A DNA stretch of 38,121 bases, taken from the NCBI RefSeq assembly GCF_005048205.1, contig NZ_SUMF01000033.1, positions 1-38,121 of the forward strand, written 5' to 3'. The position numbers and the translations under genes are program-made. Positions 1-8,644 of the stretch are shown here, one piece after another (position 1 is the first letter of the stretch; each line of letters starts with the position of its first letter). This DNA is from Chitiniphilus eburneus. Its GTDB lineage: Bacteria; Pseudomonadota; Gammaproteobacteria; Burkholderiales; Chitinibacteraceae. The notes beneath the pieces are model-generated. The model made no database searches, had not been told where the DNA came from, and was given only the letters and a program-made list of their open reading frames with translations.

Positions 1-1
1 G

Positions 2-328
2 CCGCTGGCGGCGGACCGGCTGCGCGAACGCGGCTTCAACCAGGCACAGGAACTGGCCGCCACGCTGGCGCGGGCCTGGCGCTTGCCGTGGCATGCCGAG
101 CTGCTGCTACGGGCACGCGGCGGCGCCCATCAGGCCCGTTCCAGCCACGCCGCGCGGCTGCGCAACGTACGCGGCGCATTCCAGGCGCCGCAACGGCTGG
201 ATGGCGCGACCCTGCTGCTGGTCGATGACGTGATGACCAGCGGTGCCAGCCTGGGCGCCTGCGCCAAGGTATTGCTCAAGGCGGGCGCCGCGCGGGTGGA
301 ATGCTGCGTGCTGGCCCGGACGTTGTAG
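2..328 (+). CDS. comF: ComF family phosphoribosyltransferase-like protein (3' end only)
   Basis: The reading frame is open from the window edge to the TAG at 326-328 and gives the last ~108 residues of a ComF/GntX-type protein. Two family hallmarks are visible: RGFNQAQ near the start of the fragment, and the PRPP-binding loop LLLVDDVMTSGAS about 35 residues before the end. Members of the family are type I phosphoribosyltransferase-fold proteins linked to DNA uptake (ComF) or to use of DNA as a nutrient (GntX). The exact reaction is not established. The N-terminal zinc-finger half lies outside the window. The gene converges on the minus-strand esterase gene, with a shared hairpin between them. 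Confidence 0.9.
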   Translation, partial: PLAADRLRERGFNQAQELAATLARAWRLPWHAELLLRARGGAHQARSSHAARLRNVRGAFQAPQRLDGATLLLVDDVMTSGASLGACAKVLLKAGAARVECCVLARTL

Positions 329-412
329 CGCGCGAAAACGTACCCCAACCTTGAACCACAGCGGATGGTACGCAGCGGCGTTGGCCCGCCTTCTCCGGCG
401 CCCGCGCCAATG

Positions 413-441
413 AAAAACGGGCCGCCCGAGCGACCCGTTCT
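413..441. terminator. Bidirectional intrinsic terminator between comF and the esterase gene
   Basis: Arms AACGGG (416-421) and CCCGTT (434-439) pair, with an inner CGC/GCG extension. On the minus strand the stem is followed by a T-run (complement of AAAAA 413-417), so it best terminates the minus-strand esterase gene ending at 461. Confidence 0.75.
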
Positions 442-460
442 TCACGCAATGCCGCCGTGA

Positions 461-1570
461 TCAGTGGACCGAGGCCACTTCCGTCGCCAGCAGCGAGGCC
501 GTCACCTGGTCCGCCCAGATCGCGTGCGCGCGGGCGGTGGGATGGATGCCATCGGCAAACAGGTAGGTCAGGTCGGCCTTGGGCGCGACCAGCGTGTTCG
601 GCGAGCAGATCAGCGCCGACAACGTGGCCGGATTACCCGGTGTGGTGTAGCTGTTGCACGCCGGCGTGGTCACGTTGGCGAAGCCGTAGGTGGCGGGCGA
701 GGCCACCACATCGCGGATCAGCTTGGCGGTATCGAACACCATCACGTCCATCGCGGCCAGTTGCTGCGCCACCGCCGCGTTGTACGAGGCGGAAAGCTGC
801 GTGGCCAGGCCGGCCGTGGTCGGGCCGAGGGCCAGGAACTGCGGCGTATAGCCCAGCTCGGGCAGGTTGGCATAGATGATGTGGGTGGCGCCGGCGGCCT
901 TCAGGCGGCCGATCTGCGTCACGACGGAAGTGACGGTGGCTTGCAGGAACGCGGGCGCCGCGGCTTGCAGGTTGGCCGGCGGCGTGGTGCTGAAGAAATT
1001 GAAGAAGTCGTTGGCGCCGGCCTGGATCAGCACCAGTTGCCCATCGTTGAACGCGCCACCGTGCTCGGCGAGATAGTCGTCGATCTGCGTCTTGATCGAG
1101 CGGCTGGTGGCCCCCTGCACCGGCACCGTGCCGACGCCGGGGATGGTCTGGGTGGCCACGCCACCGTTGGCCGCGTCCACTTCCAGACGGGCGCCGCCTT
1201 CGGCGTAATCGGTGCCGCCCAGCTCGGTGACCTTGCCCCCCGCGCCGACGATGCCGAAGTTCACCTGCTGGTTGGGCGTGAGCGGCAACCCCAGGTTGGC
1301 GGCGATATAGCCGGCCCAGGTGCCGCCCGGCTTGGTGGTGAACATCAGACCGCTGGCGCTGTCGTTGCTGGGATCGGCATCGGCCGTGGTGGGATTGAAG
1401 GTACCGGCATCGGTCAGGCTGTCACCGAATGCCACGATCTGGGTGTAACCCGCGGAATGGCTGGGCGGGGTTTCGTTGACCGATTCGACACCGTCGCCGC
1501 CACACGCGGCGAGGAACAGAGCGGCCAGCATCGCGGCCAGCGGACGGGTGCGCAAAGTCATGCGGATCAC
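461..1570 (-). CDS. GDSL/SGNH-family lipoprotein esterase/lipase
   Basis: Encodes 369 residues if translation begins at GTG 1570. That start has AAGGAG six bases upstream (1582-1577); the ATG at 1561 is three codons later and badly spaced. The N-terminus is a lipoprotein signal (hydrophobic run, LAAC, Cys23). All SGNH blocks are recognisable: GDSL block FGDSLTDAG (Ser51), block III GAND, and the C-terminal DGIHPT block supplying Asp340 and His343. It resembles the phospholipase/lecithinase/hemolysin group (COG3240), but without an autotransporter barrel. The predicted role is ester hydrolysis of lipids or acylated substrates at the cell envelope. The substrate cannot be read from sequence. 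The open frame extends upstream to 1918, but that part has no protein-like composition. Confidence 0.88.
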   Translation of the reverse strand: MIRMTLRTRPLAAMLAALFLAACGGDGVESVNETPPSHSAGYTQIVAFGDSLTDAGTFNPTTADADPSNDSASGLMFTTKPGGTWAGYIAANLGLPLTPNQQVNFGIVGAGGKVTELGGTDYAEGGARLEVDAANGGVATQTIPGVGTVPVQGATSRSIKTQIDDYLAEHGGAFNDGQLVLIQAGANDFFNFFSTTPPANLQAAAPAFLQATVTSVVTQIGRLKAAGATHIIYANLPELGYTPQFLALGPTTAGLATQLSASYNAAVAQQLAAMDVMVFDTAKLIRDVVASPATYGFANVTTPACNSYTTPGNPATLSALICSPNTLVAPKADLTYLFADGIHPTARAHAIWADQVTASLLATEVASVH

Positions 1571-1914
1571 GAATATCTCCTTGATTTGTGGTTTTTTTCG
1601 CGCCGCTGCGAAGGCGGGGCGTATCGGGGCACCGGGACGGTGCGGGGTACAGGTGTCACTGCACTGACATGAAACAAAACACGCCGTCATTGTCGGCAAC
1701 AATAAGCGCTTTCGCCAAGACGGTCGTTTGAAACGCTGCGGGAGAAACCCTGCATCCTGAACCACTGGGGGCAGTGAGCACACCGGGGGGTCACTGAGAA
1801 AACCGGAATCAATGCCTACGTCATTGAATTGCCTGATCCCACGGCCTTTTTTCCCGGTGCAACCCCGTGCGCTCACTGTCCTCTGTGGCTCAAGGTTTGA
1901 ATCCCCCCCGCCCC
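1571..1914. other. Non-coding gap between tamB and the esterase gene
   Basis: No supported gene. It holds the AAGGAG ribosome binding site of the esterase (1577-1582) and several CACTG/CAGTG words. These include the inverted repeats TGTCA-N6-TGACA (1654-1669) and CAGTGA-N14-TCACTG (1772-1796), which could be regulator sites. A CGTTTCAAACG palindrome lies around 1724-1734. No clear sigma-70 promoter was found. Confidence 0.4.
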
Positions 1915-4900
1915 TCAATCAAAACTGATCGTATACAACGCATCCAGTGAGCTTTCGTCGGTGCCGAATTTGGTCACCACCGACCAGCGTCGTGAGAGCA
2001 GTACGGTGAGGGAAATGGCGTCGGACAAGCCGTCGAAGCTTTTTTCCAGCCCCACCCGCAGCCGGTTGCCGATGCGTTTGCTCACTGTCACCACCTGCGA
2101 GGTGGCGCCGTCGGCGCGTTCTTCGGAGCCGAAGCCCACTTCGTCGATGCCCAGCGTTTCCAGGAACTGGTCGGTGAAGCCTTCTCCGGGGTTGCCTTCG
2201 GTGAGGATGGCGTTGAGCGCCTGTACCATCACCGCCGCGTCGCCTTTATCCATGTTGTCCGCGCCGTGGCCGAACAGCAGCCACGCCAGTTTCTCGTTGT
2301 CCGGCACGGTGGGGTCGGAATAAAGCGATACCTGCGGCGATTGTGCCCAGCCCTTGACCTGCACGCCGGCCTCCACCGCCCCGCCCCGCCGCACCGCCAG
2401 GATGTCCAGACTGGGGTTGTCCAGCGGTCCCGTGAACGACAGCACGCCGCGCTCGATGTCCAGCTTCTGGCCATAGGCGCGGTAGGTGCCTTCGTTCACC
2501 TTGACCACACCGCTGGCGGACAGCGCCTGGTCCGGCGCGGCGCGGAAACGCAGGGCGCCGGACAGGTCTGCTTCCAGGCCGTAGCCCCGGAATTTGAAGT
2601 TGTCGCCCAGATCCACGTCGAACACCAGGTCGGCCAGCTTCAGGCCGCCACCGGGTTCGCGTTTCTCGCGCCCCACCACCACCACGTCGTCCGACAGGCT
2701 GGGCACGTCGTTGCCACGGTATTCGATGTTGCCCCGGTCCGCGCGCAGGTTGCCGCTGATCGACAGCCCGGCCAGGCCGTACTTGATCTCGCCGCGCCCG
2801 GACACCACCAGTTGCAGGTCGGGCCGGTTCACCAGCAGTAGCCGGTCGGCCAGCAGCACCGCCTGCGCGTCGGCGCCGTCGCGCCGCAAATCGACGCTGC
2901 CGGTGGCGGACAGCGTGCCGCGCCCGCCCTTGAAGCGGAACGTATCCAGTTGCACCCGGCGTTCGGTCAGCGTGAGCTTGACGTCGCCGTCGCGCAGGCG
3001 GATGCCAGTGGCCTTGTCGTGGATATCCAGCGCGTTGCCGGCCAGGGAGCCGTTGAACACAGGGTCGGACAGCGGGCCGCTGCGGCGCACGTCCAGCTTA
3101 AGGCCACCGGCCAGGGTGACACTGTCGCTCAGCAATGGCCCGACGCGCGCCAGGTCGGCCAGTTCGCCCTTCACATGCACGCTGACATCGGCGCCGGGCA
3201 CGATGGCCCAGCGCGTGGCGTCGATGCGCGTGTCGCCGTCCACCGTCAGTTCGCCGAAGCGGCGGCTCGCGGCCAGCGCCGCGATATGGGTGCGCGATGC
3301 GGCGGCCGTGGCGGAGAGGTCCAGGCGGTCCAGTTCCAGCGCCTGCACCTGCCGGCCGACGCGGCGACGCAGGTCGCCGGACAGCCGCTTCACCGTCGCA
3401 TGCCCGTCCAGGGTGGCATCGGCGCGGATATCCCAGTCCGCCGCCAGCACCAGATCGCTTTCGAGTTCGGGATGGCCGCCGGCCGCCGCCAGCCATTCGG
3501 CGGTGGCCAGCCTGGGCGCCCTGCCCCGGGTCTGCAAACGCCCGTCGTGCCAGCCCAGTTGATCGATCTCCAGCCGGCTGCTGCCGATGTCCAGCCGCGC
3601 GCCGGTGACGTCCACGCCGGTCTGTCCCGCCTTGATGTCGGCCGGGCCCAGCAGGCGCACCGCCAGCGGCCCGTCGGCCTCGAAGCGGCTCCAGCGGCCC
3701 TTCCAGTTCCATTGGTCGTCCAGCGCGCCATCGGCGGTCAGCGCGGCCGCCAGCTTGCGTTCGGCGTAGACGCCATTGGCGTCCAGCACCAGGTGATGAC
3801 GGGCGCGGGTACCGCTCAGGTCCAGCTTCAGGTGGTTCACCAGCGCGTCGAAGCCAGCGATGCCGGTGGCTTCGGCGCTGAGGGTGAACGGGCTGTCCAG
3901 ATCGGGATACAGCTCGGCCTTCAGCCGGGCCATGGCGGCGGCAACGCCGAATGGGGTCTGCACGCCGGTGGCGCCCAAGTCCGCGCGCAGAAACGGCCGG
4001 CGCCAGTCGCCGCGCGCCGAGACCGTGCCATCGACGTGGCCGCTGAAGCCCTGCCCCACCTGGCTCAGGTCGCGCAACGCCAGCACCGCCTGCAACTGGT
4101 CTTTCGGTTGCCCGAGCGCGCCCGTGACGGTGACGCGGTTGTCGCCCAGCGCCAGCCACAGATTGGCTTCGCGCACCTGCCCGGGGGTTACGGTGAGTTT
4201 GCCTTCGCCGGCCAGGGGGTGGCCGTTGAAACGGCCCGGCTTCAGCGCATAGCGCAGCGCGACGTCCAGTTGCGGCAGCAGGGCACCGCTGGCCTCGATG
4301 GTGCCGCTGATGTCGCCGGCCGGCGCGCGCACGAAGTCGGCCGGATTCCAGTGGTCCGCCACGGCCTTGATCTTGAAGTCCTGGCGTTCCAGGCCGAATT
4401 CGCCCTCGGCCTTGAGGCGGCTGTCGCCGCGCGCCAGCTCCAGCGCGCGCAGCGCGATGCGCCGCTCCTTGTCCGGGTTGATCCAGCCGGCCTCGGCGGT
4501 GACGCTGGCCTTGAGGTTCGCATCCTCGATCCGGGCGCGGACATCCGGCGCGCGGTATGGGCCATTGAGCGCCACCGTGCCCGACAGCGCGGTATTCAGT
4601 TGTCCAGAATGGAGTGCGGCCAGGTCCAGCCCCTGGATGGCGATTTCGGCCTGCAATTTGTCCTGGGTGAACTGCCCGCGCCCTTGCAGCGCTCCCTTGC
4701 CGGGAAGCTGCGCCGCCAGCCGGGTCAGGTCGAACCAGTCCTGGCCCAGCGCGAACTCCGCGTCGGCGCGCTCAAACGGTAGCCGCTGGGCATCGATGCG
4801 CCCCGGCTCGTGGTTGACCACGCCCAGCTTGCCGGTCGCGCCCTTGCCAGTGGGTGACAGGCTGAGATCCAGGTCCAGGTCGGCACGGGGCAGGCCCGCC

Positions 4901-5760
4901 TGCAAGGCGGCCGGGTCGATGTGTTCGGCGGTCACGCGTGCCTGCAACAACATGGCGTAGGCATAGGGGGCGAATGCGTCGGCGCGCAACGTCACTTTGG
5001 CGCGCATGCGTTCGCTGTCCACCTGGCCTTCCACGCCCAGGTCGCGCAGGTTGCCGGACAACTTGAGCGCGGTGGTCACCGTGTATTGCTCGATCCGCCC
5101 GCCGAACTTCAGCTCGCCGCTGGTGGCGAACGGGCTGCTGCCGTCCAGTTGCAGTCTGGCCGTGGCATTGCCGCGTGGCGTCTTGAGCTGTTGCAGCACC
5201 AGGCTGTGCCGCTGGCCGTTGCTGTCGAGCGTGGCCCGCATCGCCTTCAGATCGACCGGCGTGCCGTCGATGACCAGCCGCGCCAGCCGCAGTTGCTCCA
5301 GCGAGATCGACAACGGCAGGGTCAGGTCGCCGGGCGGCGGCGACGGGGGTTTGTCGGGGGGCTGCGGCTTGGTGACGACGTGCACCTCGCCCACATCGAG
5401 CAACCGGATCACCAGTTGCCGCAACATCAGGCGGCGCGGCCGCCATTCCAGGCGCACGCGGTCGATGGTGACGCGCGCCGCCTCGGTATCGACCACCAGC
5501 CCGCGCACGGTCGCGTCGCGCCACAGGCTGCCCTCCAGCGTGGCGATACGCACCACGCCGCTATCGTTCACCCGCTGCACCAGCCACGCGTGGCCGCCGG
5601 GCTGGTCCAGCCAGCGTGCAACCCCGTAGCCGACGCCAGCCAGGATCAGGAGCAGCAACATGGCGCCCGCCAGCAGCCAGCGCCAGCGAAAACGGCGGCG
5701 GCGCGGTGGGGGCGGCGGCGGGTCGTCCTGCGCCGGAAGGGGTTGGAGATCGTCAGCCAT
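1915..5760 (-). CDS. tamB: TamB, inner-membrane subunit of the translocation and assembly module
   Basis: Encodes 1281 residues, close to the usual TamB length (~1260). The N-terminus is proline/arginine-rich and cytoplasmic, followed by one membrane anchor (about residues 28-48). A very long periplasmic beta-helical region (AsmA/TamB-like repeats) follows, then the C-terminal TamB (DUF490) domain ending in ALYTISFD with a terminal aromatic-acidic pattern. TamB partners TamA to help insert some outer-membrane proteins. The AsmA-like family is also implicated in phospholipid transport across the periplasm. The gene lies 150 bp downstream of tamA on the same strand, so co-transcription is likely. 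The start at 5760 has an ACAGG-type site a few bases upstream. Confidence 0.95.
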   Translation of the reverse strand: MADDLQPLPAQDDPPPPPPRRRRFRWRWLLAGAMLLLLILAGVGYGVARWLDQPGGHAWLVQRVNDSGVVRIATLEGSLWRDATVRGLVVDTEAARVTIDRVRLEWRPRRLMLRQLVIRLLDVGEVHVVTKPQPPDKPPSPPPGDLTLPLSISLEQLRLARLVIDGTPVDLKAMRATLDSNGQRHSLVLQQLKTPRGNATARLQLDGSSPFATSGELKFGGRIEQYTVTTALKLSGNLRDLGVEGQVDSERMRAKVTLRADAFAPYAYAMLLQARVTAEHIDPAALQAGLPRADLDLDLSLSPTGKGATGKLGVVNHEPGRIDAQRLPFERADAEFALGQDWFDLTRLAAQLPGKGALQGRGQFTQDKLQAEIAIQGLDLAALHSGQLNTALSGTVALNGPYRAPDVRARIEDANLKASVTAEAGWINPDKERRIALRALELARGDSRLKAEGEFGLERQDFKIKAVADHWNPADFVRAPAGDISGTIEASGALLPQLDVALRYALKPGRFNGHPLAGEGKLTVTPGQVREANLWLALGDNRVTVTGALGQPKDQLQAVLALRDLSQVGQGFSGHVDGTVSARGDWRRPFLRADLGATGVQTPFGVAAAMARLKAELYPDLDSPFTLSAEATGIAGFDALVNHLKLDLSGTRARHHLVLDANGVYAERKLAAALTADGALDDQWNWKGRWSRFEADGPLAVRLLGPADIKAGQTGVDVTGARLDIGSSRLEIDQLGWHDGRLQTRGRAPRLATAEWLAAAGGHPELESDLVLAADWDIRADATLDGHATVKRLSGDLRRRVGRQVQALELDRLDLSATAAASRTHIAALAASRRFGELTVDGDTRIDATRWAIVPGADVSVHVKGELADLARVGPLLSDSVTLAGGLKLDVRRSGPLSDPVFNGSLAGNALDIHDKATGIRLRDGDVKLTLTERRVQLDTFRFKGGRGTLSATGSVDLRRDGADAQAVLLADRLLLVNRPDLQLVVSGRGEIKYGLAGLSISGNLRADRGNIEYRGNDVPSLSDDVVVVGREKREPGGGLKLADLVFDVDLGDNFKFRGYGLEADLSGALRFRAAPDQALSASGVVKVNEGTYRAYGQKLDIERGVLSFTGPLDNPSLDILAVRRGGAVEAGVQVKGWAQSPQVSLYSDPTVPDNEKLAWLLFGHGADNMDKGDAAVMVQALNAILTEGNPGEGFTDQFLETLGIDEVGFGSEERADGATSQVVTVSKRIGNRLRVGLEKSFDGLSDAISLTVLLSRRWSVVTKFGTDESSLDALYTISFD

Positions 5761-5910
5761 CAGGGCCTGTCATGTTCTGGGCGGTGGATCAATGGCATGA
5801 AACCGGACACGTCGGCGGGCAACGCGGCGCGCGCCTCGTGGCGGCGCCGGCCTGGCCGGGAACGCGATGCCGCATGAGGCGGCGCGTGGCGGGCATTCAT
5901 CGTGGCGCGC

Positions 5911-7662
5911 TCAAAATGCCACGCCCATGGCGAAATAGAAGCGAACCTGGTCTTCGTCCAGGCCATAGGCCACGTCGGCGCCCAGCACGCCCACCGGGCT
6001 GACCCAGCGCGCGCCGACGCCGACGCCGGTCTTGCCGGAATAGTCGCCCCAGTTGTTGGCCGCATCGCCGTGATCGACGAACACCGCCGCGCGCCATTCC
6101 TTGTAGATGGCGTGCTGGTATTCGACGGTGGCGGTGCCCAGCACGCGCCCGCCCTTGACGGTATCGCCATCCATCACGCCCAGGCTTTCGTAGTCGTAGC
6201 CGCGCACGCTGTTGCTGCCCCCCGCGCGGAACAGGAAATCCGTCGGCACCCGCGAGGGGTCGCGGGTGGCGGTGTTGCCCAGCTCCAGCCGCCCGATCAG
6301 CACGTCGGCATTGCCGACCGGCCAGTAATAGGTGGTGCGTCCATACAACCGCAGGAACGTTTCGTCGGAAAGCACGCCGCGCACGCCACCGGCCACTTCC
6401 AGTTGCAGCACCGAGCCATTGCGCGGGTTGCGCTGGCTGTCCAGCTCGCGTCGGACCCACTTGTAGCCCAGCGCCAGCGTCTGCGGATTCTCCACGGTGC
6501 CGTCATCCAGTTCGCGACGTTCGGCCAGGTACTCCAGCCCGATGATCCGGTCGATCTTCTCGCTGGTGGAGGTACGCGTGATACCCGCCTTGTAGGTGTC
6601 GGAATCCAGGTTGTTGGAGGTGGAGCGCTCGCCCGAGGCAAAGATGCGGTGGCTATAGCCGCTGGCATGCTTGGGAAAACTCAGCCCCACTTCGATCGCC
6701 TGTTCCAGTTGTTCCAGCCGGACATCGCTGTCAAGAATCCAGCCACGACCGGCAACGTTGTTGTAGCGGTGCGTGACTTCGCCCCGGAAACCGGTGTTGG
6801 TGCTGTAGCCCGCGCCCAGCGTCATTTTCTGCATCGGCGCCTCCTGCACGGTCACGTGGATCGGCGCTTCGTACGGCGGCTCGCCCGTGAGCGAGGGCTC
6901 GACGATGACGGTGGAGAAATTGGGCATGTCCTGCAAATCGTTCTGAAGCTGTTGCAGGTCGCGCCGACGAAACTCGGCACCGCGCTCCAGGTGCACCTGG
7001 TCGCGCACGATGCGTTCGGGATAGCGCGACAGGCCGTCGATGGTGACCTCGCCATAGCGGTAGAACGGGCCGCTGTCGAGCACCAGGCTCAGGTCGGCGC
7101 TGGCCGTGGCCGGGTCGATCTTGGCTTCGCTGTGGGTGATGCGCGCGGCGGGGTAACGCTGGAACTGCAAGGCGGTCAGCGCGCGGCGCTTGTAGGCGCT
7201 CCAGGCGGATTGCGCGAACGGTACGTCCTTGGAGAGCGGCGGATCGCGTTCCAGATAGCTGCGCATCCGGTCGCGATACTCGGGGTCTTCGTTGATCGGC
7301 CCTTCCAGTTGCAGCGAAACGCTGCGCACGATGGCCAGCTTGCCGGGATCGAGCGTCACCTGGACATGGTAATGCCCCGCATCCCTTTCCAGGCGCGCTT
7401 CCACCTTGGGCTTGAAGTAGCCGGCGGTATTGAGCAGCGCTTCGGCGTCGGCGGGCGTGCGCTCGACCACGGCGCGCAGTTCATCGACCTCGATGCCACG
7501 GCTGCGCCATTTATAGAGATCGAGATACCGCTCCAGCAGATCGACGGCGTCGCTCGGACCCTCGATGTCCACGGAATACGCTTCTTCCTGCGCCATCGCG
7601 CTCAATACGCAACCGCCAAACGCCAGGGACAGCAGCAGTACGTGGGGACGGAAACGGGGCAT
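5911..7662 (-). CDS. tamA: TamA, outer-membrane BamA-family protein
   Basis: Encodes 583 residues. It has a Sec signal peptide (cleavage likely after AMA, residue ~24), POTRA domains over about residues 28-260, and a 16-strand Omp85-type barrel ending in the aromatic motif MGVAF. The conserved Omp85 motif SVRGYDYESLG is present in the barrel. TamA works with TamB to assemble selected outer-membrane proteins. The gene directly precedes tamB, the usual order. No strong Shine-Dalgarno is visible ahead of ATG 7662. Confidence 0.95.
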   Translation of the reverse strand: MPRFRPHVLLLSLAFGGCVLSAMAQEEAYSVDIEGPSDAVDLLERYLDLYKWRSRGIEVDELRAVVERTPADAEALLNTAGYFKPKVEARLERDAGHYHVQVTLDPGKLAIVRSVSLQLEGPINEDPEYRDRMRSYLERDPPLSKDVPFAQSAWSAYKRRALTALQFQRYPAARITHSEAKIDPATASADLSLVLDSGPFYRYGEVTIDGLSRYPERIVRDQVHLERGAEFRRRDLQQLQNDLQDMPNFSTVIVEPSLTGEPPYEAPIHVTVQEAPMQKMTLGAGYSTNTGFRGEVTHRYNNVAGRGWILDSDVRLEQLEQAIEVGLSFPKHASGYSHRIFASGERSTSNNLDSDTYKAGITRTSTSEKIDRIIGLEYLAERRELDDGTVENPQTLALGYKWVRRELDSQRNPRNGSVLQLEVAGGVRGVLSDETFLRLYGRTTYYWPVGNADVLIGRLELGNTATRDPSRVPTDFLFRAGGSNSVRGYDYESLGVMDGDTVKGGRVLGTATVEYQHAIYKEWRAAVFVDHGDAANNWGDYSGKTGVGVGARWVSPVGVLGADVAYGLDEDQVRFYFAMGVAF

Positions 7663-7767
7663 GGGCTGGCAGGACGGGGAAAGTCGCTACTCTACCGAAC
7701 AAGGCAGGGCGCGGGTATGGGGACGATCCCGAAATAGTGCAAATCCGGGCACGCGCAGGCGACGGAC

Positions 7768-7815
7768 AAAAAAAGACGCCCAGCTCATAGCTCGGGGGGA
7801 GCTGCAAGACTGGGC
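7768..7815 (-). terminator. Composite intrinsic terminator of the small transcription unit
   Basis: On the minus strand an outer stem GCCCAG/CTGGGC (7815-7810 with 7783-7778) encloses an inner AGCTC/GAGCT stem, followed three bases later by T7 (7774-7768). An alternative CAGCTC/GAGCTG pairing (7804-7799 with 7786-7781) excludes the inner stem. It lies ~93 bp after the 30-codon ORF and ~105 bp before tamA. Confidence 0.55.
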
Positions 7816-7907
7816 CAGGATGGAGGAGTCGATAAACGGTCAAGAGACCGTGAGAAGCCTAGAAAAGCTCAATACAGTGCACGGGTTAACCCACCCCGCG
7901 CCGGGGA

Positions 7908-8000
7908 TCAGCGAGCCAGCGTCAGACGCCAGCCGTAGGATTTGATAAGCAGACGCTGACTGTCTTCAACGTTGCGGATGATCTTGAACAGAGTACGCAT
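7908..8000 (-). CDS. Candidate 30-residue basic small protein
   Basis: ATG at 8000, TGA at 7908. The ORF is preceded by a strong purine-rich ribosome binding site (AAGGAGAAGG, 7-16 bases upstream) and by a well-formed promoter. The product begins MRTLFKIIRN and ends GWRLTLAR, with seven Arg/Lys against two acidic residues. It has no signal peptide or Cys. Codon choice is unlike the neighbours: CGT, ACT, GTT, GCT and CTT occur often (third-position GC ~65% against ~90% nearby). That is the bias seen in highly expressed genes of GC-rich proteobacteria. It resembles no family I recognise. It could be a small protein, a leader peptide, or part of a dual-function small RNA. The unit has its own promoter and terminator, so it need not be tied to tamA. 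Confidence 0.5.
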   Translation of the reverse strand: MRTLFKIIRNVEDSQRLLIKSYGWRLTLAR

Positions 8001-8066
8001 TTTATTCCTTCTCCTTTTGGGTCCGGATTGACCTTCAGTGGTGCGGTCGGTTTTGACCACAGACGA

Positions 8067-8095
8067 ATCTTATCAAAACTACATTTCCCTCGCAA
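8067..8095 (-). promoter_or_regulatory. Sigma-70 promoter for the small ORF
   Basis: On the minus strand, TTGCGA (8095-8090), a 17 bp spacer and TAAGAT (8072-8067). The predicted start is near 8060, giving a ~60 nt leader to ATG 8000. A GTAGTTTT word (8082-8075) lies in the spacer. Confidence 0.55.
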
Positions 8096-8258
8096 CACTT
8101 TTTGTAGAAAAACTACGTACATATCGATGTTTCACAATGTAACTTACTACCTTATTTTGGCCGGAAGCCTTACAAATTATAGGATTAATGCGTAGTAATA
8201 CAAAAACGACAAGTACATCAAAACGTAGCAAAACTACTGCACCACGTTGGAAAACTAC
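8075..8258. promoter_or_regulatory. AT-rich regulatory patch with repeated AAAACTAC words
   Basis: Four AAAACTAC copies start at 8075, 8109, 8230 and 8251. Two form inverted repeats of the same design: GTAG-N5-CTAC at 8104-8116 and at 8225-8237, both with A-rich spacers. One overlaps the spacer of the small ORF promoter and one lies just upstream of its -35. A second perfect -10 (TATAAT, minus strand 8181-8176) lies between the two clusters. The patch is far richer in A+T than its surroundings. This pattern suggests binding sites for one regulator. Confidence 0.4.
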
Positions 8259-8644
8259 AATCGCCCCCTGCCCGGAAATGGCGCACATCCTGGGTTTGGC
8301 CGGCTTTTTCAGTGTGCAGTGCAACATGAGGACGCTCGTTGCCCCATCCTGCGCCGAACATGACATGGACATGGAAGTTGAAAGCCTGCGGCGTGGCGTA
8401 TCCGCAGCGCACGTCGCCCATCAGGCGCAAAAGGATGGCCAGCCGGTCGGATGGGAGGGATGAATGGCGGCCAGTAAGAGGCCGTATGTAACGGCAGCGC
8501 AGCCGAAGCCGGCGGATGACAGGGTGCGACGCGACTGGGTGCGAACGAATCGAGGCGCCCGACGTCCCCAGGATGGAGACGCCGTGGCAATGGGGGGCCG
8601 CCACCCCGGGCGGGGTCGGCGCCCAGGGCGACGCGATGGCGGGA
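8259..8644. other. Non-coding gap downstream of the chalcone-isomerase-like gene
   Basis: GC-rich, with no supported gene in either direction. A strong hairpin (ACCCCG/CGGGGT class, about 8598-8622) just after the minus-strand gene ending at 8645 may stop or stabilise its transcript, but it lacks a T-run. Confidence 0.35.

Noticed and set aside
1724-1734. CGTTTCAAACG palindrome as a second PsrA site
   Set aside because: The half-sites point the wrong way (GTTT-C-AAAC instead of AAAC-N4-GTTT) and the centre is too short.
1571-1918. N-terminal extension of the esterase to 1918
   Set aside because: It lies before the lipoprotein signal, and a strong ribosome binding site marks the start at 1570.
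7908-8000. Small ORF as a classical amino-acid attenuator leader
   Set aside because: No run of one codon type is present and the downstream genes are tamA/tamB, not biosynthetic; the terminator lies ~90 nt past the stop codon, too far for standard coupling.
8188-8463. Plus-strand 91-codon ORF beginning MRSNTKTTSTSKRSK
   Set aside because: It has an AGGA-like site, but its Lys/Thr-rich start simply translates the AAAACTAC repeats, and the remainder changes composition abruptly with no protein-like pattern.
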